Source: Lactuca virosa (Eukaryota; Streptophyta; Magnoliopsida; Asterales; Asteraceae). From it: a stretch of 64,000 nt of DNA. Location: positions 106,146,706 to 106,210,705 of the forward strand of contig CAKMRJ010005523.1 of assembly GCA_928212115.1 (NCBI GenBank). The letters run 5' to 3'. A program made the translations under genes and the position numbers. Shown here piece after piece: positions 33,734-44,987 of the stretch; position 1 is the stretch's first letter; each line of letters opens with the position of its first letter. The notes under the pieces were generated by a model. It was not told where the DNA came from, did not search any database, and saw only the letters and a program-made list of their open reading frames with translations.

Positions 33734-35749
33734 CTAATTTTCAAAGTTCTTATCCATTCCTCTTAGGGTTTCACCTGCCATGTTTTCGGGTTTCAAGGCC
33801 TCGAGTTGAGCCTCTCTGATCTGTGTGGACAGATGTGAATGGATTGTTATTGTCAACGACTTTACTCGGCGTCCCGAGTATTCTTTTCTGCTAAGGGCGT
33901 CAGCTACTACGTTAGCTTTACCAGGGTGATAAAGAATCTCACATTCGTAGTCGTTTAGTAGCTCCACCCACCGTCGTTGTCTCATGTTCAACTCTTTCTG
34001 ATCGAAGATATGTTGGAGACTATTATGGTCCATGAATATTGTGCATTTTGTGCCATATAAATAATGTCTCCAGATCTTCAGAGCAAATACCACTGCTCCT
34101 AGTTCAAGGTCATGCGTTGTATAGTTGACCTCATGTGTCTTGAGCTTCCTCGAGGCGTAGGATATAACCTTTCCTCGTTGCATCAAAACACATCCAAGCC
34201 CTTGATTAGAAGCATCACAGTACACTACAAAGTCCTCTGTCCCTTCACGAAGAGATAGGATCGGTGCACTGCACAGAGCTCGCTTCAGCATTTGGAACGC
34301 TGTTTCTTGTTTCTCTCCCCAGCTAAAAGTTACACCCTTTTGCGTCAGGGTGGTAAGAGGTTTAACAATTCGGGAGAAATTCTGGATGAATCTGCGATAG
34401 TAGCCAGCAAGACCTAAGAATTGACAGATTTCTGTAGGTGTTTTAGGTGCTGACCAGTTCTCAATTGCCTTTATTTTGGAAGGGTCCACGTGTATTCCTT
34501 CTGAACTGACCACGTGACCTAGGAAATCAACCTTCCTGATCCAAAACTCGCACTTTGAGAACTTCTCATAGAGTTTCTCCGTTCTAAGAGTTTTTAATAC
34601 TTGACGAAGATGTTGGCCATGTTCCTCTTCACTTCTTGAGTAGATAAGGATGTCGTCAATGAAGACTATGACGAATTTGTCCAGGAATGGACGACACACT
34701 CTGTTCATTAGGTCCATGAACACAGCAGGTGCATTCCTCAATCCGAATGGCATCACTACAAACTCGTAATGACCATAAGGAGTTCTGAGCGCGGTTTTGG
34801 GAATGTCCTCCTCCAAAATCCATAATTGATGATACCCGGATCTTAAGTCTATTTTTGAGAAATAGCTCGCACCTTGAAGTTGGTCGAACAGATCGTCAAT
34901 GCGAGGCAAAGGATATCGATTCTTGATGGTAAGTTTATTCAGCTCGCGGTAGTCTATGCACATACGAAATGATCCATCCTTCTTCTTCAGGAATAAAACC
35001 CATGCTCCCCAGGGTGAGAAGCTTGGTCTTATGAAACCCTTGCTAAGGAGTTCGTTCAGCTGGCTGGATAATTCCTGCATTTCAAAAGGTGCAAGACGAT
35101 AGGGGGATTTGGCTACAGGGGTAGCCCCAGGGATTAAGTCGATTCTGAATTCGACTTGTCGTTCGAGAGGCACTCCTGGAAGGTCGTCGAGAAAGATGTC
35201 AGGAAAGTTGCAGACCTTAGGAATGCTCGTGATGTCTTTTACTTCTTGCTTTTTGTCTACCACGTGAGCCAAAAAAGCACAATACTCTTTGCGAAGGTAC
35301 TTCTGTTCCTTGATGCAAGAAATGATCTGAAGGTTCGTTCCGGGTTTGTCGCCGTAGATGATAAGAGTTTCGTTAGTTGGCAAGTTCAGGCGAATAGCTC
35401 TTTCATAGCATATGATGTCTGCATATTTAGGGCACAACCAATCCATACCTATTATGACGTCAAAGCTTTTGATAGAGACCGACATAAGGTCTATTGGGAA
35501 AGAAAAGTTATTCAAGGTAAGGGTACATCCTATGTATGTATCGTTGGTGGATTTGGATTTCCCGTTAGCTATTTCGACTGTGAAAGTTACAGTTAGTGGT
35601 TGGGAGTTTTGATTTAGCAGGTGTTTGAAATTATGGCTCATGAAGCTCCTCTCAGCACCACAATCAAATAGAATGCATGCATAAATGTTGTTGAGAAGAA
35701 ACGTACCTGTGACCACCGCAGGGTTTGCCACCGCTTCTTCGTGACCCAA
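33734..35749 (-). CDS. Gypsy-2 protease, reverse transcriptase and RNase H open frame
   Basis: The longest open frame in the window, 671 codons. The protease part has VVTGTFLLNNIYACILFDCG, where DSG has become DCG, and IIGMDWLCPKYADI. Reverse transcriptase blocks are YRLAPFEMQELSSQLNELL, SPWGAWVLFLKKKDGS, DYRELNKLTIKNRYPLPRID, DLRSGYHQ, MPFGLRNAP and an intact catalytic FIDDILIYSR. RNase H has YCDASNQGLGCVLMQRG, THDLELGAVVFALKIWRHYL and YHPGKANVVADALSRKEY. The frame is closed by a stop after GMDKNFEN, where active elements would read into integrase. It is the best-preserved enzyme part in the window. Confidence 0.95.
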   Translation of the reverse strand: MGHEEAVANPAVVTGTFLLNNIYACILFDCGAERSFMSHNFKHLLNQNSQPLTVTFTVEIANGKSKSTNDTYIGCTLTLNNFSFPIDLMSVSIKSFDVIIGMDWLCPKYADIICYERAIRLNLPTNETLIIYGDKPGTNLQIISCIKEQKYLRKEYCAFLAHVVDKKQEVKDITSIPKVCNFPDIFLDDLPGVPLERQVEFRIDLIPGATPVAKSPYRLAPFEMQELSSQLNELLSKGFIRPSFSPWGAWVLFLKKKDGSFRMCIDYRELNKLTIKNRYPLPRIDDLFDQLQGASYFSKIDLRSGYHQLWILEEDIPKTALRTPYGHYEFVVMPFGLRNAPAVFMDLMNRVCRPFLDKFVIVFIDDILIYSRSEEEHGQHLRQVLKTLRTEKLYEKFSKCEFWIRKVDFLGHVVSSEGIHVDPSKIKAIENWSAPKTPTEICQFLGLAGYYRRFIQNFSRIVKPLTTLTQKGVTFSWGEKQETAFQMLKRALCSAPILSLREGTEDFVVYCDASNQGLGCVLMQRGKVISYASRKLKTHEVNYTTHDLELGAVVFALKIWRHYLYGTKCTIFMDHNSLQHIFDQKELNMRQRRWVELLNDYECEILYHPGKANVVADALSRKEYSGRRVKSLTITIHSHLSTQIREAQLEALKPENMAGETLRGMDKNFEN

Positions 35750-36933
35750 TGCTAGAATCCTCCCAATTCCACCAGCATTTCCATCTTTCGTACAATCTCT
35801 CTTGAAATGTCCTACATCACCGCACTAATAGCATGCTTAACCTACTCCAGCGGCAGGTACTTGGTTAATCGGTTGGGGTGGTGATCTACAGAATCGGGCA
35901 GTATGCCCTTTTCTGTTGCAGTTACGACACTGCATTTCTCGACAATTTACATTATGGTGAAAATTGCACTTGTTGCATTTGGGAAGATTACCGGCATAAG
36001 GCTTAGCTAGTGTAGGATTAGCAGGAACAGCAGCAGGTACGGTAGCAGCATGGACCGCCACTAATTGCTGCTTCTTTGAGGGTTCCTGAGAAGAATTGCC
36101 CTTTCTCTTATTCCAGGCTTTCTTCTTGCTGTTGTTCTTGTTTTTGTTTTTGTTTCCCTTGGGTTGTTCTGGGGAAACAACCACTGAGTTTTGACGGGCT
36201 CCGTGGTCGACGAGCGACTGTGCCAGTTCCTTGGCACTGTCAAAGGTAACAGGTCTGGAAGCTATGACACTTGCCTGAATCTGGGGTGACAGCCCCCAAA
36301 TATACTTCTCTATCTTTTTGCTCTCCAGAGCAACCATTTCTGGACATAGGATTGCTAAGTCACACAATCGATTTTGTATAGGTTGTTATGTCTGAACCAA
36401 CCATAGTAAGACACCAGAGCTCTTGCTCAAGTTTCTAAATTTCCCCTCGCGGGCAGTACTCCCGCATCAACATGGTCTTTAAGTTCTCCCAACTAATAGA
36501 GTTAGCCACTACCAAAGTTAGTGACTTAACATGGCCGTTCCACCATGTTAGGGCTCTGTCTGAAAAAGGTATAGACAACAAATTTGACTTTGCTACCCTA
36601 CGGGCAGGAGCAGATCTCGAAGACTGCCTCTGTTTTCTCTATCCATTGTCTTGACGCCATTACTCCTCCAGTCCCGTTAAAGGTCCTGGGTTTGGCATTT
36701 GAGAATTCCTTGTAGGTACACTCTCGTGAGTGCCCGTGATTTTCGCCGTGGTTAGAGGGATGCGCACCAACTCCTGATCCACTTGCACCAGGGGTGTTTA
36801 TATGAGACATAGCAGCTGCAACAACTGTCGTGACCGCTGCCTGAAACATGGCAGCGTCGAATTGAAGAGGTGGTGGCGGTGGTATTGGTGTTTCATTAAC
36901 GGGGTTACGTCTTGGGTTTCTCCGTGGAGGCAT
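35750..36933 (-). pseudogene. Gypsy-2 gag
   Basis: Starts MPPRRNPRRNPVNE at 36933, with a Pro-rich N-terminus, then ECTYKEFSNAKPRTFNGTGG (gag-core start) and a frame break near 36600. The core continues through ALTWWNGHV and LMREYCPRE (about 36560-36440). The frame at 36367-35837 has MVALESKKIEKYIWGLSPQI, a Lys/Asn-rich segment and cysteine motifs CNKCNFHHNVNC and CRNCNRKGHTARFC. After a stop, CGDVGHFKRDC is a further zinc knuckle at about 35820-35790. The gag is therefore unusually rich in knuckles (three), with one frameshift and two stops. Confidence 0.88.
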
Positions 36934-37449
36934 CTTTTACTATAAAAGTTAAAAGATGAAAAAGACAATTAGATATCAAGAATAAACATGAATTTGATAT
37001 CTTTGAACTAAAACACTTAGTTCAATATGAATATTGTAAAGAATTGGTAATAGAAGTCTATTATAAGTACAACTTGCAAAAAGATGATATGAATTTAAGT
37101 GGTTATTTTTCAAAGAGTATGAAAATGCATGTCGATTATATTGGTATATTGAAGACATGAAATTTGGAAAACTTGGCCTTAAGGCAGGTCTACAATATAC
37201 CACAATACTGGGAAAAGATTGACATCAAACCGACCTACCGAAAATGAAATTTCCGCGGTCGTACTGAAAAACATGAAAAATAGCACTAGAACATATTCAT
37301 AGATTTACTCTATAACCAAAACTTATGAAATACAATATGTTGTTTGGAAAAGTTGGACCTATCTAAAGGTCTACAATACACCAATTTACTGAAAATAAAA
37401 AATTTAGCCGAAGTCCTAATCTATAACAAAATTGGAAGTAGAATAAACA
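36934..37449 (-). other. Gypsy-2 leader between the extra frame and gag
   Basis: AT-rich non-coding stretch of about 500 bp. Two words, CAATATACCA/CAATACACCA with CTTAAGGCAGGTCTA and CTATCTAAAGGTCTA, recur near 37165-37205 and 37350-37385, hinting at an internal duplication. Confidence 0.5.
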
Positions 37450-38082
37450 TTACTTGCGTCGCGTACTGCGACGGGTACTAGACTCTGCTTCTTGGTGTTT
37501 GGTTTCCATTAGCTGTCTTTCCAAGGTAGTCTGATACTCCCTTAAATCTCTTATTTCCGTTAGGGCAGCATTCATTTGGTTTTGCAGTGCCTCGGTGTGG
37601 GTTTGGGATTCATCTTGAATTTAGTCCAGACGACGAATATTCGCAACGTTGATTTGTGTTGTTGCATTGACTTCCAGGATCCGGTTTATCGAAACCCTCG
37701 CCTGATCGGTTCAGCGAGCTATACGATGAACAATGACAGGAAGAGCCCTGTCGGCTGACCCTCCGTTACTCAGGTCGTAGAAATCTCGGTACATTCCATA
37801 GGGTGGGCGTTGGCCCTGTTGTCTGCTCCAGTGGTATATGTGATCTCCCCAAACTGGCATTGGCCCTTGGTATCCTTGCCTGACTGCGGGAGGTGGGATG
37901 GCTGGTGGGGGATTGTATACCTAGGGTTCTGTGTCGGTACCCTCTGAATCTTCATCTTCATCTTCTTCTGGATCCTCTTCCGGATCCTCTTCTTCTGGAT
38001 CCTCTTCTAGATCCTCTTCTATCCATCCTTCGTTACCGTGATTGGGAAAGTACGGGTCTCCGGGTAGATGAAATCCAGCCAT
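37450..38082 (-). pseudogene. Gypsy-2 accessory frame upstream of gag (210 codons, acidic then coiled-coil-like)
   Basis: ATG at 38082-38080, TAA at 37450-37452, one unbroken frame of 210 codons except for three in-frame stops (after codon 57, near codon 127, and about 30 codons later). Residues 1-20 read MAGFHLPGDPYFPN and on. About 35 residues of Glu/Asp/Pro repeats (EEDPEEDPEEDEDED type) follow, then a Pro-rich part (PPPAIPPPAVRQGYQG) and YGMYRDFYDLSNGGSADRA. The C-terminal 80 residues have the heptad-like spacing of a coiled coil (INVANIRRLD, QNQMNAALTEIRDLREYQTT) and a basic end RRSTRRK. It lies in sense orientation between primer site and gag. I know of no enzyme of this kind; similar short proteins exist among unnamed Asteraceae proteins in my memory, unverified. 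Confidence 0.7.
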
Positions 38083-38832
38083 TGATATCTAAGCAAGAAT
38101 AGGAATAAGAGATATATAATATAATTAGTAACGATAGATTGCAAATACAAGTTTCTACGAGAGAAACTTACAGTTAACAAGTAATGTATTTTGTATGACT
38201 TATTGTAGGTATTACTATACCTACAAAGTGTATACTAATTATATATATCTTGGGTATAATCGACCTTCGATTAAATGATCCGACTCTAAATCCACAACCA
38301 AACAAGGAATAGGAAATGAAGCTAGATCACATATTCTAAGTCTATATAACTTTAATTATATATAACTATAATATACCCTTAATATTTATAGTTCTACCCA
38401 CAATGGTTCTTTTATTTTCACATGTTTGTTATTAGTATATAGTGGCTAAAATACTCATATAGTATTTTAAATTTATGTTTTGCTCTAGAGTTCTTCTGTA
38501 TATGTATATAATTGGTAAGTTTTAGACTTGCTACAACACTACCTTCATTCCCAAACACATGTTGGTCGTATCTCAAACCAATATAGTTGATCATGCTATA
38601 TTGATCCCAGATATGATTAAATAACTGCCCAGGTTTGATTGCAGTGTCCAACATCCAAATACTTTTGAGTTGTTATGACTATGATATTGTTCTTGTATGT
38701 ATGAGTGTTAGTATACTTCTTGTAAAAATACTTAAATTTTAAAAGTATACTTGTAGTCAGAGCTCTTAGCCCCAATGTATTTATATTTTGTATATCTTTT
38801 ATGCATTGATATACTGAGTTCACTATAAACAA

Positions 38833-38845
38833 TTCTCTGATACCA
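38833..38845 (-). other. Primer-binding site of Gypsy-2 (initiator tRNA-Met)
   Basis: In element sense TGGTATCAGAGAA, three bases inside the 5' LTR. The last bases differ slightly from the usual TGGTATCAGAGCC. Confidence 0.9.
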
Positions 38846-38848
38846 ATC

Positions 38849-40152
38849 TGTCACACCCCCAAACCAGACAGCGGAAACGTCCGGGGGTGGAGGACTTCAT
38901 TTGTAGTATCACAACACATGCATCATAGTAATCAAAGTACAAACAACCATTGTATTTAAAAGGGATAAATATTTACATGTGTTCAATCACTCTATAGTGA
39001 AACCAAAATAGTTATACAAAAGAAGTAGGCATGACTCAAAATAGCTCCATCTTCTCAAAAGCTCGGGGAGTACCTGTCTACTGATTCCCTGAGAATACAA
39101 GTAATTTGAAAAGAGAGTATCAATATAAAGCTGAGTGAGTGCATAAGTGTTTATGTTTGAAAGTATGTTTTCTATTTCTTGAATATGTAAACTGTTCCAG
39201 AAAATCCTATATTTTCTGTTGTATATGAAGAGTAGTTTTGATCACATAAAACCGTTCTATTTGTAAACCAGTGTTCTGTTTTTGTATCCTTTTTGTATAA
39301 ACTGTAAAAGTGAGTGTGCCTGGCTTCACCAACTGTTATTGAATACTAAGATGTAACACTGTAAGCTGTATTTTGGTAAACTGGTTATTTGAATATGTAC
39401 TCATGTTTAGTTAATTATACACTAACCATATTGTTAATATCTTTTTAATGAGTTACTATAACCATACTGAGACTAGATGGCCTGAAACAACGTTTTGAAG
39501 GCGTTAAAAGTTGTTAATAACAACTGTCACTCGTAGGCGTGTATGCCTGACTGTAGCTATCAGCCCGAGTGCGGGGTTGTCAATCCCAATATAGATCTAT
39601 ACACACATTGTTTCGATCCCCTACTGGAGATTCTGGTTATAATATCAGGACTTTAACTATGTTCTTTATATGAATAAACAACCTGAACCTGTTGTCTCAT
39701 AAAAAGCATATAGACGTTATCTGTATAATATAAATGAAAACTCAATCATTCTGAAATAATGATTAATTGTATATTCCTGAATTAGTATTCTTAACATGTA
39801 TTTGAAAGCTGTATACCCTCGATTAGTTTTGAATCAAACCCTTGTTTCTTGTAAAACGGTGTATTCTAGTATACTTGAATCGTGAATTAATGTTCTATGT
39901 ATCATAAATTATACCTATTATAATTTATACGTACTTTCTGAATTAGTACAAACTTTTCATGAATGTAAGCCCTTGCTCAACATGTTACAAAGGGTATCTA
40001 AATTGAACGAAAGAACTTTTATATTTATATACATATACAATTATATATAAGTAAAATTTAAACGACATTTGGACAAATAACTGATACTATAAGCCCACGT
40101 CCAAACAAGGAAAATGACCCAATGTGAGTTATCAGTTCTAAGCCTTTTAAAT

Positions 40153-40212
<60 letters not shown>

Positions 40213-41522
40213 TTTTGGGAAAAACATTAGTTTATAAAATCATTTAAAGAGTTTAATATTTGGAAATATTTTTGATGACTTGATGTCATTTTAACACATT
40301 TTGAAACTATTTGTTTGTAACACAAAAACTTTGTGCTAGAATTGTATTCCCCCCCCCCCTTTAAAACAGTAAAAATTATGAAAATACGGGGGTATGAACT
40401 CACTTGGTAAGAGTGACGATTTGATGAAAAACTGGGCTTTATGCGGGCAGCACTTCGACCGGAAAGAGGTTAGCTTCTCGAAAATTCTGGGGTTTCGGGC
40501 TTTCGTCAGAGCTTGGATATGTCACCGGGGCGTCGGGGTAGTTAGGAGGGCTTAAAAGTATGTAAAAGTAGGAGAGAGGTTGTGAATTTGCAACCTAAAC
40601 CCGGAGCTCTCGGTTTCTATTTATAGGGTGAAAAATTGAGATTCACGTCGTGAACATGTATGGTTCACGTCGTGAACTCGATCCTGATCATCTTCTTAGC
40701 TCCAACATGTGTCTTCCTAGCTTCGGAAGGTGTCGATCAATTAGCTCACGTCGTGAAGCTCTTTGTTCACGTCGTGAGCCTTGAAGTTTGTGCTCCGAAC
40801 TTCATAAATTCATATCTCTCACATACGAGTCTGTTTTTGACATTCTTTATATCCATGCGTAGGTAGGATTTTACTCAACATCTTTCATTTAAACTCCGTT
40901 GGCTAATTTTGACTTTATTTTTAAAGTTATATTTTTAATAGGCCGGGACAGGAAAAGTCCATTAAAAATTCATAACTTCTTCATCCGACGTCCGTTTTCG
41001 TCTGTCTTTTTACCGTTGGATTTCTTTTGACAAGATCTCCGATTCTCGTTTAGGTTGTTTTGGCCAAAAGTTGATCAAACTAAATTTCGAGTTTCAGGCT
41101 GTGTACTGTTGTGTCGAAACTTAGAAAAATCATAACTTCTTCATACGAAGTCAGATTTAGACGTTCTTTTTATGGACACTCTCGGTTTAACGCATGCTAT
41201 AACTTTCATTTAGATAGTTAAGGCTAAAAAGTATTTTATTGAGAATTCACTTTTTACGCTGAATAGTGTTTTGCCGGTTTTGTCGCGGATCTTCGATTGG
41301 TCATAACTCATTCGTTATAACTTGGATTTTAGCGTTCTTAATATTTTTGGAAACCTTGTTACAATCTCTACCACTTTGTTCATCCCAATCGAGATTATTT
41401 AATACTTCATTTTTGAGGGTCGTTAAATGCACATAGTATACAAAAATTTCTCTTTACTATTTTAAAAAGAACTACTAATGTATCTATACTATTACATAGA
41501 TTTGAAATAACGGTTTGTTACA
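38849..41522 (-). repeat. 5' LTR of Gypsy-2 (2,674 bp)
   Basis: Matches 29618-32313 with scattered changes. It has a shorter AT run (40154-40209) and a C run of 11 (40349-40359), the same palindrome cluster at 40642-40777, and TATAAATA as the complement of 40619-40626. Confidence 0.95.
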
Positions 41523-44500
41523 AAAGGAGAGAGAGAGAAAGAGAGAGAGGAAAGTCGATATGGTCTGAATCTTGATTCGGAAGATCATAGTACATGAAGG
41601 GTACTATGTCTACATCCTTCAAGATTCCATCTCTACAAAGCGGAGAGATACCCAACATCGGATGAGGATTATCATCCTTGAAGGATTGGATTCGGATGCT
41701 ATTTTCATGGGCTAGATTGATCTCTTCTTCGGACCAGCTACTTCTATCAGCCAAGGGCAGAGCAGTGTAAGAAACGTCCGAAATGGGCTTCTTGCCCTTA
41801 TCTTTTTGCTTCTAAAGAGTGGAGAGGATATGTTGCATGTTTTCATCAATCATAAACTTTGGAGGATAGGAGGGAAGGGGCTCTTCCGGAATATCATCTG
41901 GTTTCCGGAGTGGAGAACCTTCATCGATTGGAGCAATTTTTGGAGCCAGAATAGGAGGTAGCATTGAAGTAGTGGCTCGGAAGGCATCAGCAGTTAGTTC
42001 ACTTTTGGCCTTAGCTATTTCTACGCTCTTGTGAAGGACTTCAGCCACAGTGGATGGCCATGATACTGCTGACCATATTCTTTGTTCTTCCTCCGTAAGG
42101 ACCTTGGTAGGAAACTTCCTTAGAGCTTGCAAACCTAACACTCCATTCTTTACAAACACATCCTCATCTTCACTATCATCATCGTCATCATCGTTGTTGT
42201 CATCATCATCACCAGGAGAACCTGAAAGGATTTGCAATGAGTCATCATATTCATCTCGGAGTCTAAACTCCGAGACAGGTTTCCATGGGTGAGATCTGGT
42301 ACTTGGTTATTCTCCCCCTCTTACAACGGATGGTCCGGCAACCGATGCAAGCAAAGTAGACTCCTTTAGGTCCGAAAATTTATCAAAAACCTTTTGGAAA
42401 CTGGTGTTGAGCTGAAGAGTGAGGGCATCGTAGGCTTCAGCAGTGGGAGCCTGAGCATTAAGGTGATCGAAAAGTTGGGAGAGAATGGAGAGCATCTCAT
42501 CGAACTTGTTGTTCGGAACATCCACGATGTTCCAACATGCTCTAAGAAGCTTGATTAGGACGTGTTGCATAATGAGATTCATCTCATCCTTCTTCCGGAT
42601 CTCCTTCTCTAATCGTTGGATCTGCTTCTCATGATGAATATGAGTCTACTTAATGAGTTCGTTGGAAGCATTGAGCATATCATCATAGACCTTTAACATA
42701 TTGGTGATGGTGTCAAGCTAGTGATCGACAGAAGTATCATATTTTTGTTCAACTTATTCGATTGTATGCTTGAGCCTGAGAGAAATGAGTTGATCCAGCT
42801 GAGCTTCTCTTTCAGCAGTAGTGGGTCCTGACTGGTGGGTTTCGGACAAGGATTTAAGGATGGCATCAAGTTTGGTATCCAGTCCGAAAAACTTGACATC
42901 AAGTCTTGTGTTGAGTCCGACCACAAAAGCTTCTATTGCATTCACTTTATTTATTGTATCGGAAACAAAGTCTTAGATTTTAAGAAGGGCAAACAGATTG
43001 TCATAGTTTCCTGCGAAGGATCCGATGTCCGAAGTGGAAGCCCGGGACTTGTTCTTGTCAGCTTCTTGATTGAATTGCTGGTCAGGAGAGCGAGGAGGAG
43101 TGGAAACAAGATTGATGTTCTTGGGGGTGGACTCAGTTTCACCTTCAGGAGTGGCTTGGACGTGATCCTCTATATTGATTTCTTCATCAATTGATTCCGA
43201 AGAGGAAGATGAAAGTACAAAGTCCAAATCCAGCCTTGATGAGGAAGGCTTTGAAGGAAGAGGTAAGGAGGTGAACAACTGGGAATCAGTTATTGAGGCA
43301 CCTTCATCGGCGCACATGACTTCGTCCAAATGCTCTTCATTTGGATCTGAATGCATGGTATCATGAAGTTGAGTTTTGGGAGTTTCTCCGGAGGCAAACT
43401 CCAGATTAGCTACTTCATCGGAAGGGACAACAAAGGGCAGGTTGCTCTGAATAGCCCTATTTCTCATGGAGATGAGAGTTCCTTTAACTTGGGATCTGGT
43501 CAGCTCCGGATGCGTCGTCTGGGCCCTGTCAACAAAATCTTCCTAAAGTGGGTCATTAACACCTGGTCGTCCTGTACTCCTTCCGGGTATCATACCAGTT
43601 GAGGCACCTGAGGTAGGAGGGACAACTCCAGCCTCGGAATGCTTGTGGTCCGGAACAGGGGTTCTGGACCGTGCGCGTGTAGAAGACGGTGGGATATCAA
43701 AAGTGACACGTTGGTTTATTCTAACGGGGGCAAGGAACTTTGTTCAACACCAACATCACATTGTTGGGAAGGTGAAGGTGGATTATTAGGAGACTCCCCG
43801 TGAGTGTGTGCAGGTGATTTTGAAACTCTGAGGGGTACCTCGGAAGAGTAGGTAGGTGGGGTAGAAGGTTGGCCACAGTCAGCCAGAATGTCCTTGACTC
43901 CTTCCTGTTGAGAGGAGGAGTCGACTTTGGATCTCTTTCTGAATTTTGGCTTAGATGGGGAAGTTTTGCGCTTGACAAATTTCTTTTTCTTTCCTCCGAA
44001 AGAAACAGGTTTGGCCACTTCCGGAGTGGGCTCAATGGAGACAGGGGTAGATTGTGTTGGGTTGTAGATAATCGAAGTCTCCAAGTGATGTTTTAGATGA
44101 ATTGATCCGGAAGGAATGAGGGCGAACATGTGTTCCGGTAATCTCCTAATTGGTCCGAAAGAACTTTGGTCCGGAATACGATAGTGTTTAATAGTTTTGA
44201 AAGAAACGTATACCTCTTTCGGAATCGTAGACACCAGAATTGGTTCGGACCTTTCACGGTAGAGCTGTTGGATTGTCAGGGCCCAAAATCTAGGGATCGA
44301 AATTTCGTTGGGCTTCCTCTTGATGGCGAATTTCCGGAAATCTTGCCATAGGACTTCAGGAAGATCGACGGCGTTGCTCTTGTGGGAGAAGATGTTGTAG
44401 ACGACGTATAGCCAATCTTTGCTTAGAGTGTCCGTTCCACCGTGCTTCCCTGATAATCCTTTGATGATGAAGTGCATGAAAACTGTCCAGAGACCTGAGA

Positions 44501-44987
44501 AGGACGACCTCTTGAATTCTTTAGCCTTGTACTCCTGATCGTAACCAATGTGATTTAGGAACTGTTGAAATTCTTCAACAATGGGTTCTTGAACTTTGAA
44601 ATCGGAGGGATTTTCGCTTACTCCCATTGCGTTGAGAAAGGTGGATTTGTAGATTGGAACGATGCGATCACCGGTAATCTTGGTCTCTAGAACATCATTG
44701 TGGATTTTGATCTTCTCGAATGCAGTGTGAAGAAGGCTAAGTGGGAGAGGAGGGTCTGGAACTTTGGTGAGGGGAGTGGAGATGGGATGATGATGAATGA
44801 AATCGATCATTACTCGAAGAGGTTCGTCATAATCCATGGGATTGAGTGAGAAGAGCTGTGTTGTATCCCTGAGGAATGGTTCAGATGACTGAGATGAGGA
44901 CGAACCTTTGGATGACTTCTTCTTAGCAACAGTTTTGGGGGCTTTGGGAGCGATTTGAGCGATTTTCGAGGGAGATGAAGACGCCAT
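41523..44987 (-). pseudogene. Copia-B extra frame downstream of pol, N-terminal and central parts
   Basis: Starts at ATG 44987 (MASSSPSKIAQIAPKAPKTV). The first about 420 codons are open to 43716 and hold a globular domain, FLNAMGVSENPSDFKVQEPI through SGLWTVFMHFIIKGLSGKHG and WLYVVYNIFSHKSNAVDLPE to IPRFWALTIQQLY, resembling the plant 'putative transposon protein' family found beside retroelement genes. A Lys/Arg-rich stretch (GGKKKKFVKRKTSPSKPKFR) and a Ser/Pro-rich linker follow. After a frameshift, helical, coiled-coil-like segments follow (42945-42754, 42582-42307) and an Asp run (about 42215-42160). Gypsy-2 interrupts it after a GA-rich run (41526-41549); it resumes at 29617 to 28871, about 1,400 codons in total. 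Frameshifts and several stops are present. Function unknown; env-like roles proposed for such frames are not shown by this sequence. Confidence 0.75.

Larger units (their letters stand above)
29618..41522 (-). mobile_element. Gypsy-2: Ty3/gypsy retrotransposon inserted in copia-B
   Basis: This 11,905-bp minus-strand element is flanked by a perfect 5-bp duplication AAAGG (29613-29617 and 41523-41527). LTRs are 2,696 bp (29618-32313) and 2,674 bp (38849-41522), with plus-strand ends TGTCACA and TTGTTACA. In element order it has a tRNA-iMet primer site, an unusual frame upstream of gag, gag with zinc knuckles, protease, reverse transcriptase with an intact FIDD site, RNase H, integrase, chromodomain-like tail and polypurine tract. 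It belongs to the same broad chromovirus-like group as Gypsy-1, and its coding part is closest to Gypsy-4. Confidence 0.97.

Noticed and set aside
35156..35612. Plus-strand frames of 146 and 66 codons
   Set aside because: They are antisense to the Gypsy-2 protease region and have no motif of their own.
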